A stretch of 64,000 bases of DNA from Amborella trichopoda (Eukaryota; Streptophyta; Magnoliopsida; Amborellales; Amborellaceae). Shown here one piece after another: positions 49,063-59,300 of this stretch. Position numbers and translations under genes: made by a program. Under the pieces are notes generated by a model. The model searched no databases. It saw only the letters and a list, made by a program, of their open reading frames with translations, and was not told where the DNA came from. Location: assembly GCF_000471905.2 (NCBI RefSeq), contig NW_006499535.1:149153-213152 (forward strand), in the 5' to 3' direction. Position 1 is the stretch's first letter. The number at the start of each line of letters is the position of its first letter.

Positions 49063-52000
49063 TGGTTAGGTGCCTTGATCTCACCCTCCGAATCCTTGGA
49101 GGATCAGGCTGCACGCGTCTCGGGTTTCGGGAGACACTCAGGACGTTTGTGAGATCACACTCTCGGGAACCTCGTTCAAAAATGGGGGCAAGTGTTACCA
49201 ACAGGTGAGAGAGGAATTTAAAGGTGGGTTTGGGAGTTACTTGGGCTGACTCGCGTGGGCACCCTCTTAGATCATGAAGAAAGCCCCTCAGTAATGAAAC
49301 TGGTTCGGAATCATCTCCCTTGGCTCGTATTCTTCTTATTTTCTGCTTTCCTAGAATCATACACATATATGGCAAAGGTTACGGGATAAGTGGGTCACAC
49401 CTCACCCCTTTCCACTTTGATGGTCATACGCAAGCATGTGTATTCAAAAAGAAGAAAGAAAGACGGGGCAGAGAGAAGAATTCGACCAAGGGAGAAGATT
49501 AGAGTAGTGACTAGGCTGGTGGATAATTGGCGCAACATGGTAGCGAAACGGCCTCGGTAACTAACATCGGCTCATGGGATTTCTACTAAACATTATTGCC
49601 AGTATCGACTGGCTAAGCACGATGATCGGTCTGTCGTGGCAATAAAGTGGGCCAAGCGAACCTGACGCAACAACATTACGGCTAGACGACAGGACTGCCA
49701 TGAGATGCTAACCTCAATCCCTCTTGGTCGAATGAAAGAGTAGCAAAGGAATGGTTAAAGAGAAGAAGGGAATGGACGGAAGGAGAGAGAAGAAGGAAGA
49801 GAGGAGGGAGAACAAGGAAGACAAGATGCATGCAACGCTAGATATTCCCGACTATTTCAGGAGATGGGAGAGAGAGGAAGCAGTCGGCGCTAGGCTTGAC
49901 CGGCTGTGTCAGATGAGAAAAGAGGAATAGAACCAACTAGCGCTAAGTCTTGCCAACTGACAGAAGAAGAGAGGAAAAAACAGTCGGTGCTAGGTCTCTC
50001 CAATTGACAAAAGAGGAGAGAAATGACCAGCCGGAGCCAAGTCTCACCGATTGATAAAAGAAGAGAGAGAAGACCAACTGACGTTAAGTCTCATCGACTG
50101 GTAGAAGAAGAGAGAGAAGACCAATCGGCATTAGGTCTTGTTGACTTGTAGAAGAAGAGAGAGAAGATCAACGGGCGTTAGGTCTTACCGATTGATAGAA
50201 AAAGAGAGAGAAAAGACCAACTGGCATTAGATCTTGCCTACTGGTAGAAGAAGAGAGAGAAGACCAACCGGCGTTAGGTCTCACTGACTGGTAGAAGAAG
50301 AGAGAGAAGACCAACCGGCGTTAGGTCTCACTGATTGGTAGAAGAAGAGAGAGAAGACCAATCGGTGCTAGGTCTCACCGACTAGTAGAATAAGAGAGAG
50401 AAGACCAATCGACACTAGGTCTTACTGACTGGTAGAAAAAGAGAGAGAGACCAATCGGTGCTTGGCCTCATCGACTAGTAGAAGAAGAAAGAGAAGACCA
50501 ACCGGCCCTAAGGCTTACCGACTGGTAGAAGAAGAGAGAGAAGACTAACGAGAGCTAGGTCTCACCGACTGGTAGAAGAAGAGATAGATGAGAAAAAAAG
50601 ATGAGAGAGAAAGAGAAGAGAGAGAGAAAGACACAAAAGAGAGAGGAGAGAGAGAAGTCAGAGTGAAGAGAGAGAAGAGAGAGGAGAGAGAGAAGAGAGT
50701 GAGAAAGAGAGAGAAGAGAGAATATAGAGAAGAGAGAGAAAGTTGCATGCCTGAAGCTATCAGCCCTTTTCTTCTCTCTCCTCTGTCTCTCTCTCTCCCA
50801 GACGTACTCAGAGGCTCAAGCAAGGAATCGAAATTTTATTGAATCTTCCCAAAATCAACTGAAGGCCGAGGGGTCTCTTTCTAATGAGGTAGTGCCTGCT
50901 TATATAAAATTGTGCCCAAACATGGGTGGATTGAATAAAATTATACCTAATTGCTAAAAATTAAGATTTAATTGAATTAAAAGAAATTCTAAAGAGGGGT
51001 GCAAAAGTATTGTTTCGCCCTGTCTAACAATATATGGAGTTCCAAAACAGTCCCTATTGCTACTCAAGATCTTGTGTGATCTTCCATGGCTGACCCGAGG
51101 GTGTTTTAATGCCCATTTAATAAAAAGATTATTGTTTTCTTATAGGGCTCGGCCTGTCGATCATTTTGATACCAACTTCGAGCCATGAATCATGTTTTTG
51201 AGCCATGATCACGAGACTTGAAATTTGTTTGAGTCTTGGAAACTTCGGACTGATAGTACGGTTGTTCCTTAATGTTTTTCTATGATTTCTTCATCTTAAT
51301 TCGCTGAGCATGCCGTCACGATCGCGTGGCAACAAACGGAATGCGATTTGGAGCCCAAACAAAGATTTCGCAACTTTGAGTTTTAGCCAAAATCTGGAAT
51401 CCGGCAACCAAAATTTCAGTTATTTCATCGGCTTTGTGCATGAAATTTGACTGTCCATCATGTACGAGATTCAGACCAATGGTAGCCCTCGACCTTACGC
51501 ACACAATGGAATTGGTTTTGCGTTGATTTATTGCATGAGCGTCATGATTTGGTCCATCGAGCGAGGCGTGTCGCTGCTTAATTTTTTGCAACTTCTTCAT
51601 GGATCTGTAACTACTCATTAGCTTTTCTCCTTGCTCAGACATCATCTTGGGGCATGCCACATATCAAATTGTTTGTCTTGATCAGACAAATACGCTCACC
51701 AAATTTGGAAGCGATCCGACTAGGAACAAGTTAGTTACGGACCCCGAAAGTGACTACCCGTGACTATAAAAATAGCCACCTTTAATGGTGTTTTGGTGCA
51801 GTGTGGTCACACGGGAATAGTGTGCGACCCCTCTTGTTTCAATGTTTTACTCATATCTTTTTTATGAAGAGTCTGATTAAGCTGAAACTTAGACCATAGG
51901 GGTTTTTGACCCTGTCGGATCTAATGCCGGTGGTCCCATAGTGATTTGAGACACCAAAAATGTAGTTTCAGATGTAGGAGCTGTTTCAGGGTACTAAAGG

Positions 52001-52208
52001 CCGATTTTGCTAAAATTGTTTCTTTGTGTTCACTGCCTTAGACATGTTTGATCAAGATAAAACTTGGCAGGTGGTCTTTTGAAGTGATGATAAAGATCTT
52101 GACTAGTTTTGGGACTACTCTGAGGCTGTCTGAAATTTTCACTATTTTGTAGGCTTTATTGACCTGCTTCTTATCAAGGACCAAGGTGATGAAAAATACG
52201 TTCAAACA
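49063..52208 (-). repeat. M1 5' LTR (right)
   Basis: This 3146-bp LTR runs TGGTTAGGTGCC to CGTTCAAACA. It has the same layout as the left LTR. TATA box at 50900-50907 (minus), GA microsatellite at 50585-50760. Confidence 0.95.
49925..50585. repeat. 47-bp minisatellite in M1 right LTR (about 14 units)
   Basis: The same unit as at 36420-37110. I count about 14 units here against 15 in the partner LTR. The order of unit variants also differs, so units were gained and lost after insertion. Confidence 0.9.
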
Positions 52209-52213
52209 CCACC
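52209..52213. repeat. target site duplication of M1, right (CCACC)
   Basis: An exact copy of 35539-35543. Confidence 0.92.
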
Positions 52214-53535
52214 TACTAAACGTGCAAGGTGGAAGGCGTCTACAACTTCGATTCTGTCTCCTGTAATGTCATCCTTAGCTCCGAGAGTAGAGCTAGAGAC
52301 AAGCGTCGCTAAGTCTGAAGTGTTAGGCTTGGCCAACTTTGATTCTAGCTGTGAGCCAGCAAGGGCATCTGTGATGGTGAAAGCAATGACACCTCCCGTA
52401 GTGTCATCTTCGGCTCCAAGAGTAGAGCCAAAGATTGTCATGGCTCAGCCTGAGGTGTCAAGCCTCACCTCCTTTTGTTTGGTTCGTGAGTCAGTGAGGG
52501 TTCTTTCTTCTGTAGTGAAGGCAACGATGCCTCTTACTGCAAGCAATATTGGATCTCCCGCTCATCCATCTCTGAGCCCAGGAGACTTCTTGTGCACTTT
52601 TGCTTAAGAGGGGGATGTTAAGGCTGTGAATGAGGCCTCAAGTGTGGAAACAACAAACCCAAAAGTACCTGCTCTGACTGTCCCAGAAGTAGAGAAGGAA
52701 ATGGAACCTCACTTGGAAGTCCCTTCTTCGGGGTCTGTGGCGACACTGGCTTCAGAGTTGCCAACCCTAGAGGTGCATGTTGAAGAACCCCCGATTGAGC
52801 CTCTTGCTGCCTCCAGTGAATCTTGGGCAATTATTATTAAGGATCTTGTCCTTGAAGTTCCTCCTCTTGATGCAGTTGACTCCTCAGTTCCTCCTCCATC
52901 AACTCCGAACGCTAAGGCACTCCTAGTGAGGTGTATGTTGTATTCAGGCCTCTAGGGGATAAAGGAGTGTGCCCTCCCAGCCTCAAGCTAAAGGTAGAAG
53001 TTGTTAAAGCTTGTGTAGCTAGTCTAAAGGCTATATAATATTATGAGGAGATCTTTGACAGACTCAAGGGGTTGTTGTGAAACATCGAGGATTGGGGAGT
53101 TAAAGCTCTTCAGTGCGAGACTGAAGTGCAGGCATCTTACGAGGCACGCTTGGCTACTTTAAAGGGAAACTTGGATAGCCAGCAGGCTCTCATGAAGGAT
53201 CATGAGAAGGTGAAGGCTCTGCTTACTTCTCATCAAGCTCGTCTCGTAGAAGAAGACGCGAGTCTCTCTAGTGAGATCCAGGATATGGAAGATGAAATAG
53301 CGATGTTGTAAGTTTATGCGGGCCAGTTGAAAACCCGGCGGAGCCAGCAGCAGGCAGAGATACACTAGAAATCTCAACAATTGGAGCAGTTGAGTTCTGA
53401 GATAGCAGCGGTCAGTGATTTAGCAAATGAAGTTGCTCAAACCATTTCTCGTCTTGAAGAGAGGAAGTAGGTTGTGCTAGGGCGCACAGAGGAGCTAAAG
53501 GCAAAGATTCATGAGGCTCTCGACCATTTTTAGGG
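52214..53535 (+). pseudogene. PMD gene, second part, antisense in M2
   Basis: This plus-strand continuation lies on the far side of M1. A serine/proline/valine-rich linker ('KRARWKAST' then repeated 'SSxAPRVExxxxxAxPEV' at 52210-52470 and 52620-52900) is followed by a coiled coil. The coil reads 'ARLATLKGNLDSQQALMKDH' and 'ARLVEEDASLSSEIQDMEDE' (53140-53310), then 'QLEQLSSEIAAVSDLANEVA' and 'TISRLEER' (53370-53470). A PMD followed by a linker and coiled-coil tail is a common layout in plant PMD proteins of transposon origin. The linker contains two to three diverged copies of a roughly 110-bp block ('gtgtcatcttcggctccaag'). Confidence 0.7.
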
Positions 53536-53879
53536 GTTCATGAGATCCTCATTTTTTTTTTTCTTTCATCCCATTCACAGATTTTGAGATCCATTCAAGG
53601 TTTTGTAACTTTTCCATATATGTTTGGAATATTTCTTCTTATTTGCTTCTTACGTCTTCTTTGCTTGATGGCTCGCTTCCCTTGTTTATGCATTGTGCCT
53701 AACTCGGTCCAATTTAAGTGATCACCCTAAAAGCTCTATCCATGTGACTTATCCTGGATCGTTTTCACAGTCATGTATTGACCACCTTCAGTAAAAGAAC
53801 TTGCCTTGGGATGAAATCATACAGAGTAGGAAGAGGGGAAAGGAGTATCGCTTTGATCGGGTGCTGAGGGAGTTTGAAC
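53536..53879. other. 3' end of PMD unit and spacer to gag
   Basis: T-rich tail DNA between the two convergent units of M2. No coding signal. 'tttgtaacttttccatatatg' near 53605 would suit a plant 3' end region. Confidence 0.4.
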
Positions 53880-56800
53880 TTGTGGTCATGAGGCCCTTTT
53901 ATTTTCCTCGCTTTTCTCGAGCAGTCGGGGCTCTTGAGCTCGGGGTGCGGGTACTGTGTTTGCTTGGCGAATAGCCTCTCTCTTGATGATTTTCATCTTA
54001 CCGCGACCGTGATATACTTCCCATGGTCTTGGCGTTCTTGCAGGGTTATGAAGAGCAAGAGCTTCGGAAGCACTAAGGGAGGGGTTTTGAGCCTGCTCGA
54101 ACTTCTTATGTTGTGGGGCTTTGACTTCATGAGTTTCCTTTAGACGTGGAGGTGATGTGTTACTTATGACTACCTCACCATTTCGTATATACCTTTCCAA
54201 AATAGATCGGAATCTGAAATAGTGACATAAGTCAACCCCTTTAGTTGATGATATCGGCACCACAAGTTTTGATCTTTTTCCGCAACCTGATTCAGTTTCT
54301 TGGGTACACAAGGAACGATCATCCTGTGTTGCGTCATTACATCAAAGAGGACGGGTAAAATGTGAGGAGACAGTTCAGTCACTGGGGCACTGTCGGTCGT
54401 CTCTTCTTGGACTGTGACCACATGTTAAGCTTCGAGAGTTTCGAAAGCCTGCTTGAGGCTATCCAAGTTGATTGGCCCCTTTAGAATTGAGGCTTTGATG
54501 TGCTCTTTGAGCTGAGCTCAATTTTACACGGGGTGGCCTAACATTCGGTGATACACACAGTAGTTGACATGATTTAATAGTCTTGCCTGTTCTAGATTTC
54601 TAATGATAGGAAGATGCACCATGCCTTGTTCAATCAGCATTTTCAAAGGAGTCGGCACCCATGCTTTGTTGAAGTTGTATGGCTGGTTCAATCTTTAATC
54701 AAACTGTTAAGTTCGATAGTAGCTTTGTGGCGGGGGTACCCGATTGTAATTGTGTTTGAGGCAGCTATTATTGGGCTCCCCTTGACTCCAAGGTAGTAAC
54801 CCCCGAGAGGTATCTAATGTTTAGAAAGGAGCAACATTAGCTGGGGGTTTAGGATGAAGAGGCGTGGCAGTGACTGTTGCACTGACTGGGTTTCTTTGTT
54901 GGCTAATGCGAGAGTTAGATTTGTTGCTGACAGGATTACGATTTTAACCTCCCCCTGAGGTTTGAGCTTGATTTCCCCGTGATGCTTTAACAGGCTTTCG
55001 AGTTTGGCTGCCTTTGTGATCATGTCGGAGAAAGTAGTAGATTAGAAGCTTCGACATGTAAGGCAATTTCTTTCTTCATTTTCCTTACGCACGTTTGTAC
55101 AACATCATTCTCAGTCATAGGATTGGTCTGACATATGGCGAGGTACCTTCATCTCTGGATGTACTCGCCCACTGACTCATTCATCTCCTGAGTCATTGTG
55201 AGAAGTTCTATTGCTTGAACACTTAGTTCTGCTTCATAGAAGTACTATAAAAAGTACTTGTAAAACAACTACTCCATCTCTTTCCAGGAATGAACTGAGT
55301 TTGGGGGCAAGCGTGCGTATCACTTAAAGTCGGGTCTGACCAAAGTTTCCACAAACTACTGAAGAAGTAGTCTGAAGTATGAGGTCGATTCTTGGCATGC
55401 TGACATGAAATGAGCCACGTGCTGCTGAGGTGAGCCCATGCCATCGAAGACTGACAACCTTCTTTTTTGATATCCGATGAGAAAAGGGATATGATCAATA
55501 AAAGGCGGGTAAGGCTTTTTGTAATGGACACTTTCTTATGTCTTTGATGCTTGTAAGCCCTGGATGCTTTTATTGATCATTCTTTGGATGTCTTCTTGCA
55601 TGAACACCGATGGCATAGCTTGAGAGGCTATGTTGGGTTGGTCATCGAAAAAGACAAGAGGGTTTAGAGGTCTTGAGGTTCGGGCTATAAGAGGAGGCGA
55701 AGGTCTCTCTTCCTCTTGGTTCAATAGGGGAATTTTCCTCTTGATGAGAAGATACTGCAAGTCAAGCATCTTCGAGTCCCTTGAGTCTGTCGATGATGTT
55801 ATTTAACTTGTTCTTGAAACGGGCAATTGGATTTTTAGGTTCATCCCTGTCATTGCTTACTACCATTACCTCGACTTGCTCTCTCGGGTCGAGTAATTCA
55901 GCAATGGGGCTGATTCTAGTTCTCTTCACACCTTAATTCGGCAATCCGAGCGATAGGGGCTGAGTTTACCCAAATTGAGCTTGAGATTGTCTCGCAGCGC
56001 GAGTGAATAGTGGCTCTAGAGAGCCTTGGGGTTGGATTACTGTCGAACCTGACGCTTGAAGGCATTGGGGCCATCGTTCGATTTGAATGGTCTCAAGACA
56101 GCCTTGAGGCCATATCTCTTCTACCTGCTCGTGACGGCCTTGGGGCCGCGGATCTGGTGAAGTGAGTCCATCTTCTTGTACCTCGATGACACAGTAATGA
56201 ACAGTGCCACCTGTCTCAGGCTCATCCGTGACTTGTAATGAATAAAACTATTTTTTTTTTTAGTAGATCTTCTAAGATTGAACTCTACTTTTTTCTTTTT
56301 GGGTACTTTCATCCCCTTTGGCTGTTTAACTCGCAAGTTGTGGTAGATCTTCTCCCATAATCGAAATCAACTTCGACTTCCTTCTTGACTGACTCACCCT
56401 AAGAAGATGAAGGCAAAGCTAATCAGCTCTTGTAACGTATGACATTCTAGGAGAAGAGAGCTCATAGATGACTTCAGCAGCTTAGGTTTGCCTGAAGAAG
56501 GGGCGTGCTGACCGGTCATCTTTGAGGGTATCCTCTTGCCCTGAGCCCTGCCCCGAGGGCTTGCTCATGCGTATAAGGAAGGAGAAGTAGAAAGGGTGGT
56601 GCTTGAAGGGAACTTCTTTGATTACCAGATAGCATGCGGCTTCAGGGTAGTGAGGAGCGTGTTTGACACTCCTTTCCCTTGCTGCTGATAACATCACCAA
56701 ACATGCAGGTGTGTACATGACCCACAATAGTGTTTGGCGTGGTTTGTGACCCAACCCTGATGAAGTGAAAAGCTGAGTATTTGAAATACTCGCCTTTTTT

Positions 56801-57563
56801 TTCTTTACTAGACTTAGGGCTTTCAGCATACATGTGTGTTTTTTTGGAGGAGTTTCGATTGCCTCAAAAGTTGTGTGCTCATTTAGTTCCAGCCTTTGGG
56901 CTGCCCCGAGCAGTTAGATCAACATGCAATGAATTGGTGGCTTGAAGACCACTTGTGGTGAGCCTCAGTCCTAAGAGACCCGAAGCAGGTGAAGAGACCG
57001 GGGTAAGCTATTGCCTATCTCGTTTTTTCATGGTGATGGTTAAACCATCAGCCGTGACATGTGTGAATGTGTGTGGGGTGGCTTTGGGGTTACTCGAACT
57101 GGCGTAGGAATTGTCAACGTGCGGTGTGTGCGACAACGCACTAGTGCTAGCAATGCCCTTGTGAAGCGAGGGCGGGATTACTTTTCGATTACCCTAGAAG
57201 ATGGTGGTCTTATCAAGACTCACCAAGCGAAGAAGAGAAGTGGCATCAGGACCACTTTTAGGCTTGCGACTAGCAGGATGCCCGCCAGTAACAAGGTGTG
57301 TATGAGAGGAGGTGGTTTCAGAGCCACCCATGCAGCTGACATTAATGGATTTCCCTTTGATGCCAGAGAAGGGGGGAGAAGGGGTTTGAGCACCTTTTCC
57401 CCTAGTTCTCCTAGCCTTAACTAGGATGGTAGGGCCAGCCAGGCTGCTTGAGGAGGATAGGGGAGAAGCAGGATTAACGGTTTCACTCTCCATAGGTGAG
57501 GTCACAAATATGGGGATGATCAAGTCCCCAACTTGGACGAAAGAGGAGTACTGGAACCCCATT
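53880..57563 (-). pseudogene. gag: M2 gag (broken)
   Basis: The start codon is read at 57563 ('MGFQYSSFVQVGDLIIPIFV'), about 70 bases inside the PBS. Going left: a basic/serine-rich amino-terminal region to 57200, a less clear stretch (55800-57100), then 'PLNPLVFFDDQPNIASQAMP' and 'QEDIQRMINKSIQGLQ' (55560-55680). Capsid blocks lie at 55000-55530, then a 'CVYHRMLGHP' finger (about 54560) and a second 'WCRYHQLKG' finger (about 54260), 'RSILERYIRNGEVVI', and the end motif 'PWEVYHGRGKMKIIKREAIR' (about 54000). The layout follows M1/E1 gag. No pol follows; the PMD gene converges on it instead. Broken in several places. Confidence 0.78.
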
Positions 57564-57632
57564 GCAATTTTAGAAAGAGAAAGAAGCGAGATGTTTGCTT
57601 GATAACAGCTCGAGCCAACTATAGCGTGGCGT

Positions 57633-57651
57633 GTCCCCAATGGAGTCACCA
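57633..57651 (-). other. M2 primer binding site
   Basis: Minus-strand TGGTGACTCCATTGGGGAC, two bases inside the right LTR. It differs from the M1 PBS at three positions. Confidence 0.82.
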
Positions 57652-57653
57652 GT

Positions 57654-59300
57654 TGGTCAGACTTGATTTTTCCTCGTGCGGACGGCAAGATAAAATCCTC
57701 TCTCAAACAACCACGAAGGGTCCACACGCGCTGCACGTTTGTTGGTGTACATACACATGCTCTCCTTTGTGCGGATAGGAACCAACAATGAGAAAGATTT
57801 TACAACATGGGTGCGTTTAAGCGCCGACCTCATCGTTTGGGGGTTCGGGGACACGCTCGGGCGGTTCACCCTCTCAGAACAATTATAAAGCCCATCGATT
57901 GTCTGCCAATGCGATTTCGACACGTACTCTCCTCAAGCTTTAACACCTCACCTTATTCTCTTATGCTGGAAACTGCAATGTGAATTCGATGATATTCCTC
58001 TACAACTATCGACTCAAGAAGACTCCACCCGAGTGAGTGAAGAACGTATATATTTTTTGTGGCTCAACTCAACTGTATGGAGAGGAAGTTAGAGTGATGA
58101 TCCGAGGATTGGAACTCTTGGGATGACTTTAAAGGGTACTCTTTTGAGGGTATGATGGATAGCGAGATTCTATACGGAACCGTAGGTTTGCTGCGTTTAC
58201 GCTCGAAGCACTAAAGGGAAGATTGCAAAGAGAGACAGGACCGCGGGTTCCATGGCTTTGAGACCCACTGCACTATAAGAATGAGAGAAAGTGGGGGGAA
58301 GAGACGGGACCGTACCTTTGTCATGGCTCTAGGTTACTGTGAGAGGAAAGTAACAAGTAAAGAGAGAGAGGAAGAAAGAGGAGAGAGAGTGGGCTTGAGG
58401 TGTAGCCTATCCTAAGAGAGGGAGATAGAGAAGTGCTCACGTGTTGAAGCTGAGCTAGGGTTAGTTTCTCTCCCTAAAAGTTTTTCCTCTCCTCACCGTT
58501 CAATCCAAGGGTTAGAAGCAAAAGACAAGTGGACACAAGCTTTATGCCTCGATTTAGTTAGTGAATAATCCTGCCTTTTTACAATTGACTTAAGCTTGTT
58601 TATATAGAGGACCCACTATACAAGGGTGGATTCTCAAAACTAAGCCCAATTATAATTAATATAAATTACAATAAATCCTAAATTTAAGAATAATGACCAA
58701 AATGCTCTTTACAACTTTATGTATTAATGATAAAACCATCCCTTTCTGAGCAGCCTTTCGTCATTGCCAGATCTTGGGAGCTTTTTGGTATGTTTATGAT
58801 GGTGGTTCAGACAATTCATCATCATAGTCTTGATGCATGTTTGATTCTGAAGAATTTGATGTCTTTTGATCGTCTTGAGACGGACTTTTCCCGAGGGGTA
58901 AAAATCTGGCTAAGTTGTGAAGTTTGGTCGTCAATGCAATGCAATCCATGGTGCTCCGAATCTTTCTTTTTATAATAAATTAAAGAGGAGACCTTCACAA
59001 TTGTTTTGCACCAAATTTTGTCTGATTTGGTTCTTGCTTGAAGTACTTCTAAATTCGGGAAGTCGCCAAGAAAAGGGATACCGACGACCGAGAAATCTTG
59101 CATTCTTCAATCTTGGAATTTGTGCTATCTGACCTTAATCTGTGTGCCAAATTTATACTAGCTTATAACCCTTCATGATACGGTCGCATCGGACCCAACT
59201 TCGCGATGATCCGATGTACAGATCTCAAGTTATCGCTTCACGTTGGACGAGATGTATTTATTTCAAAACTCTTATTTCTATGGTTTCAAGCTCATCACCT
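57654..59300 (-). repeat. M2 5' LTR (right), cut by M3
   Basis: It starts TGGTCAGACTTG and stays collinear with 27251-28900 until 'caagctcatcacct', where M3 begins. The missing end (about 640 bp by comparison) should lie beyond the window, after M3. TATA box at 58599-58607 (minus). Confidence 0.88.

Larger units (their letters stand above)
35544..52208 (-). mobile_element. M1: long-LTR Tat-lineage gypsy element, minus strand
   Basis: Two LTRs of 3113 and 3146 bp run TGGTTAGGTG to CGTTCAAACA on the plus strand. They flank 10.4 kb and are framed by the exact TSD CCACC. The PBS (49041-49059) and PPT (38657-38670) give a right-to-left reading. The internal DNA holds gag (45233-48962) and RT (44013-45050). 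After RT the pol homology ends at about 44046; RNase H, aRH and integrase are not found, and a promoter-like block plus a large tandem-repeat 3' UTR follow. The size and long LTRs resemble Ogre/Retand-type Tat elements. LTR identity is roughly 83-85% over the first 250-340 aligned bases by eye, giving several million years. The frame is structurally whole, the coding part broken. Confidence 0.93.
27251..59300 (-). mobile_element. M2: gag-plus-PMD LTR element, minus strand, split by M1 and cut by M3
   Basis: The left LTR (27251-29540) and right LTR (57654 to at least 59300) share their sequence. The PBS (57633-57651) lies inside the right LTR, so M2 reads right to left. It carries a gag (53880-57563, minus) and an antisense gene with a plant mobile domain (plus strand, 31.8-35.5 kb and 52.2-53.5 kb), and I find no pol. 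M1 (35544-52208) sits within the PMD gene and M3 interrupts the right LTR at 59301, so the right end and second TSD lie outside the window. Excluding M1, the visible M2 is about 15.4 kb. Its LTRs are roughly 83-85% identical over short stretches read by eye. Many breaks; a fossil. Confidence 0.8.
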
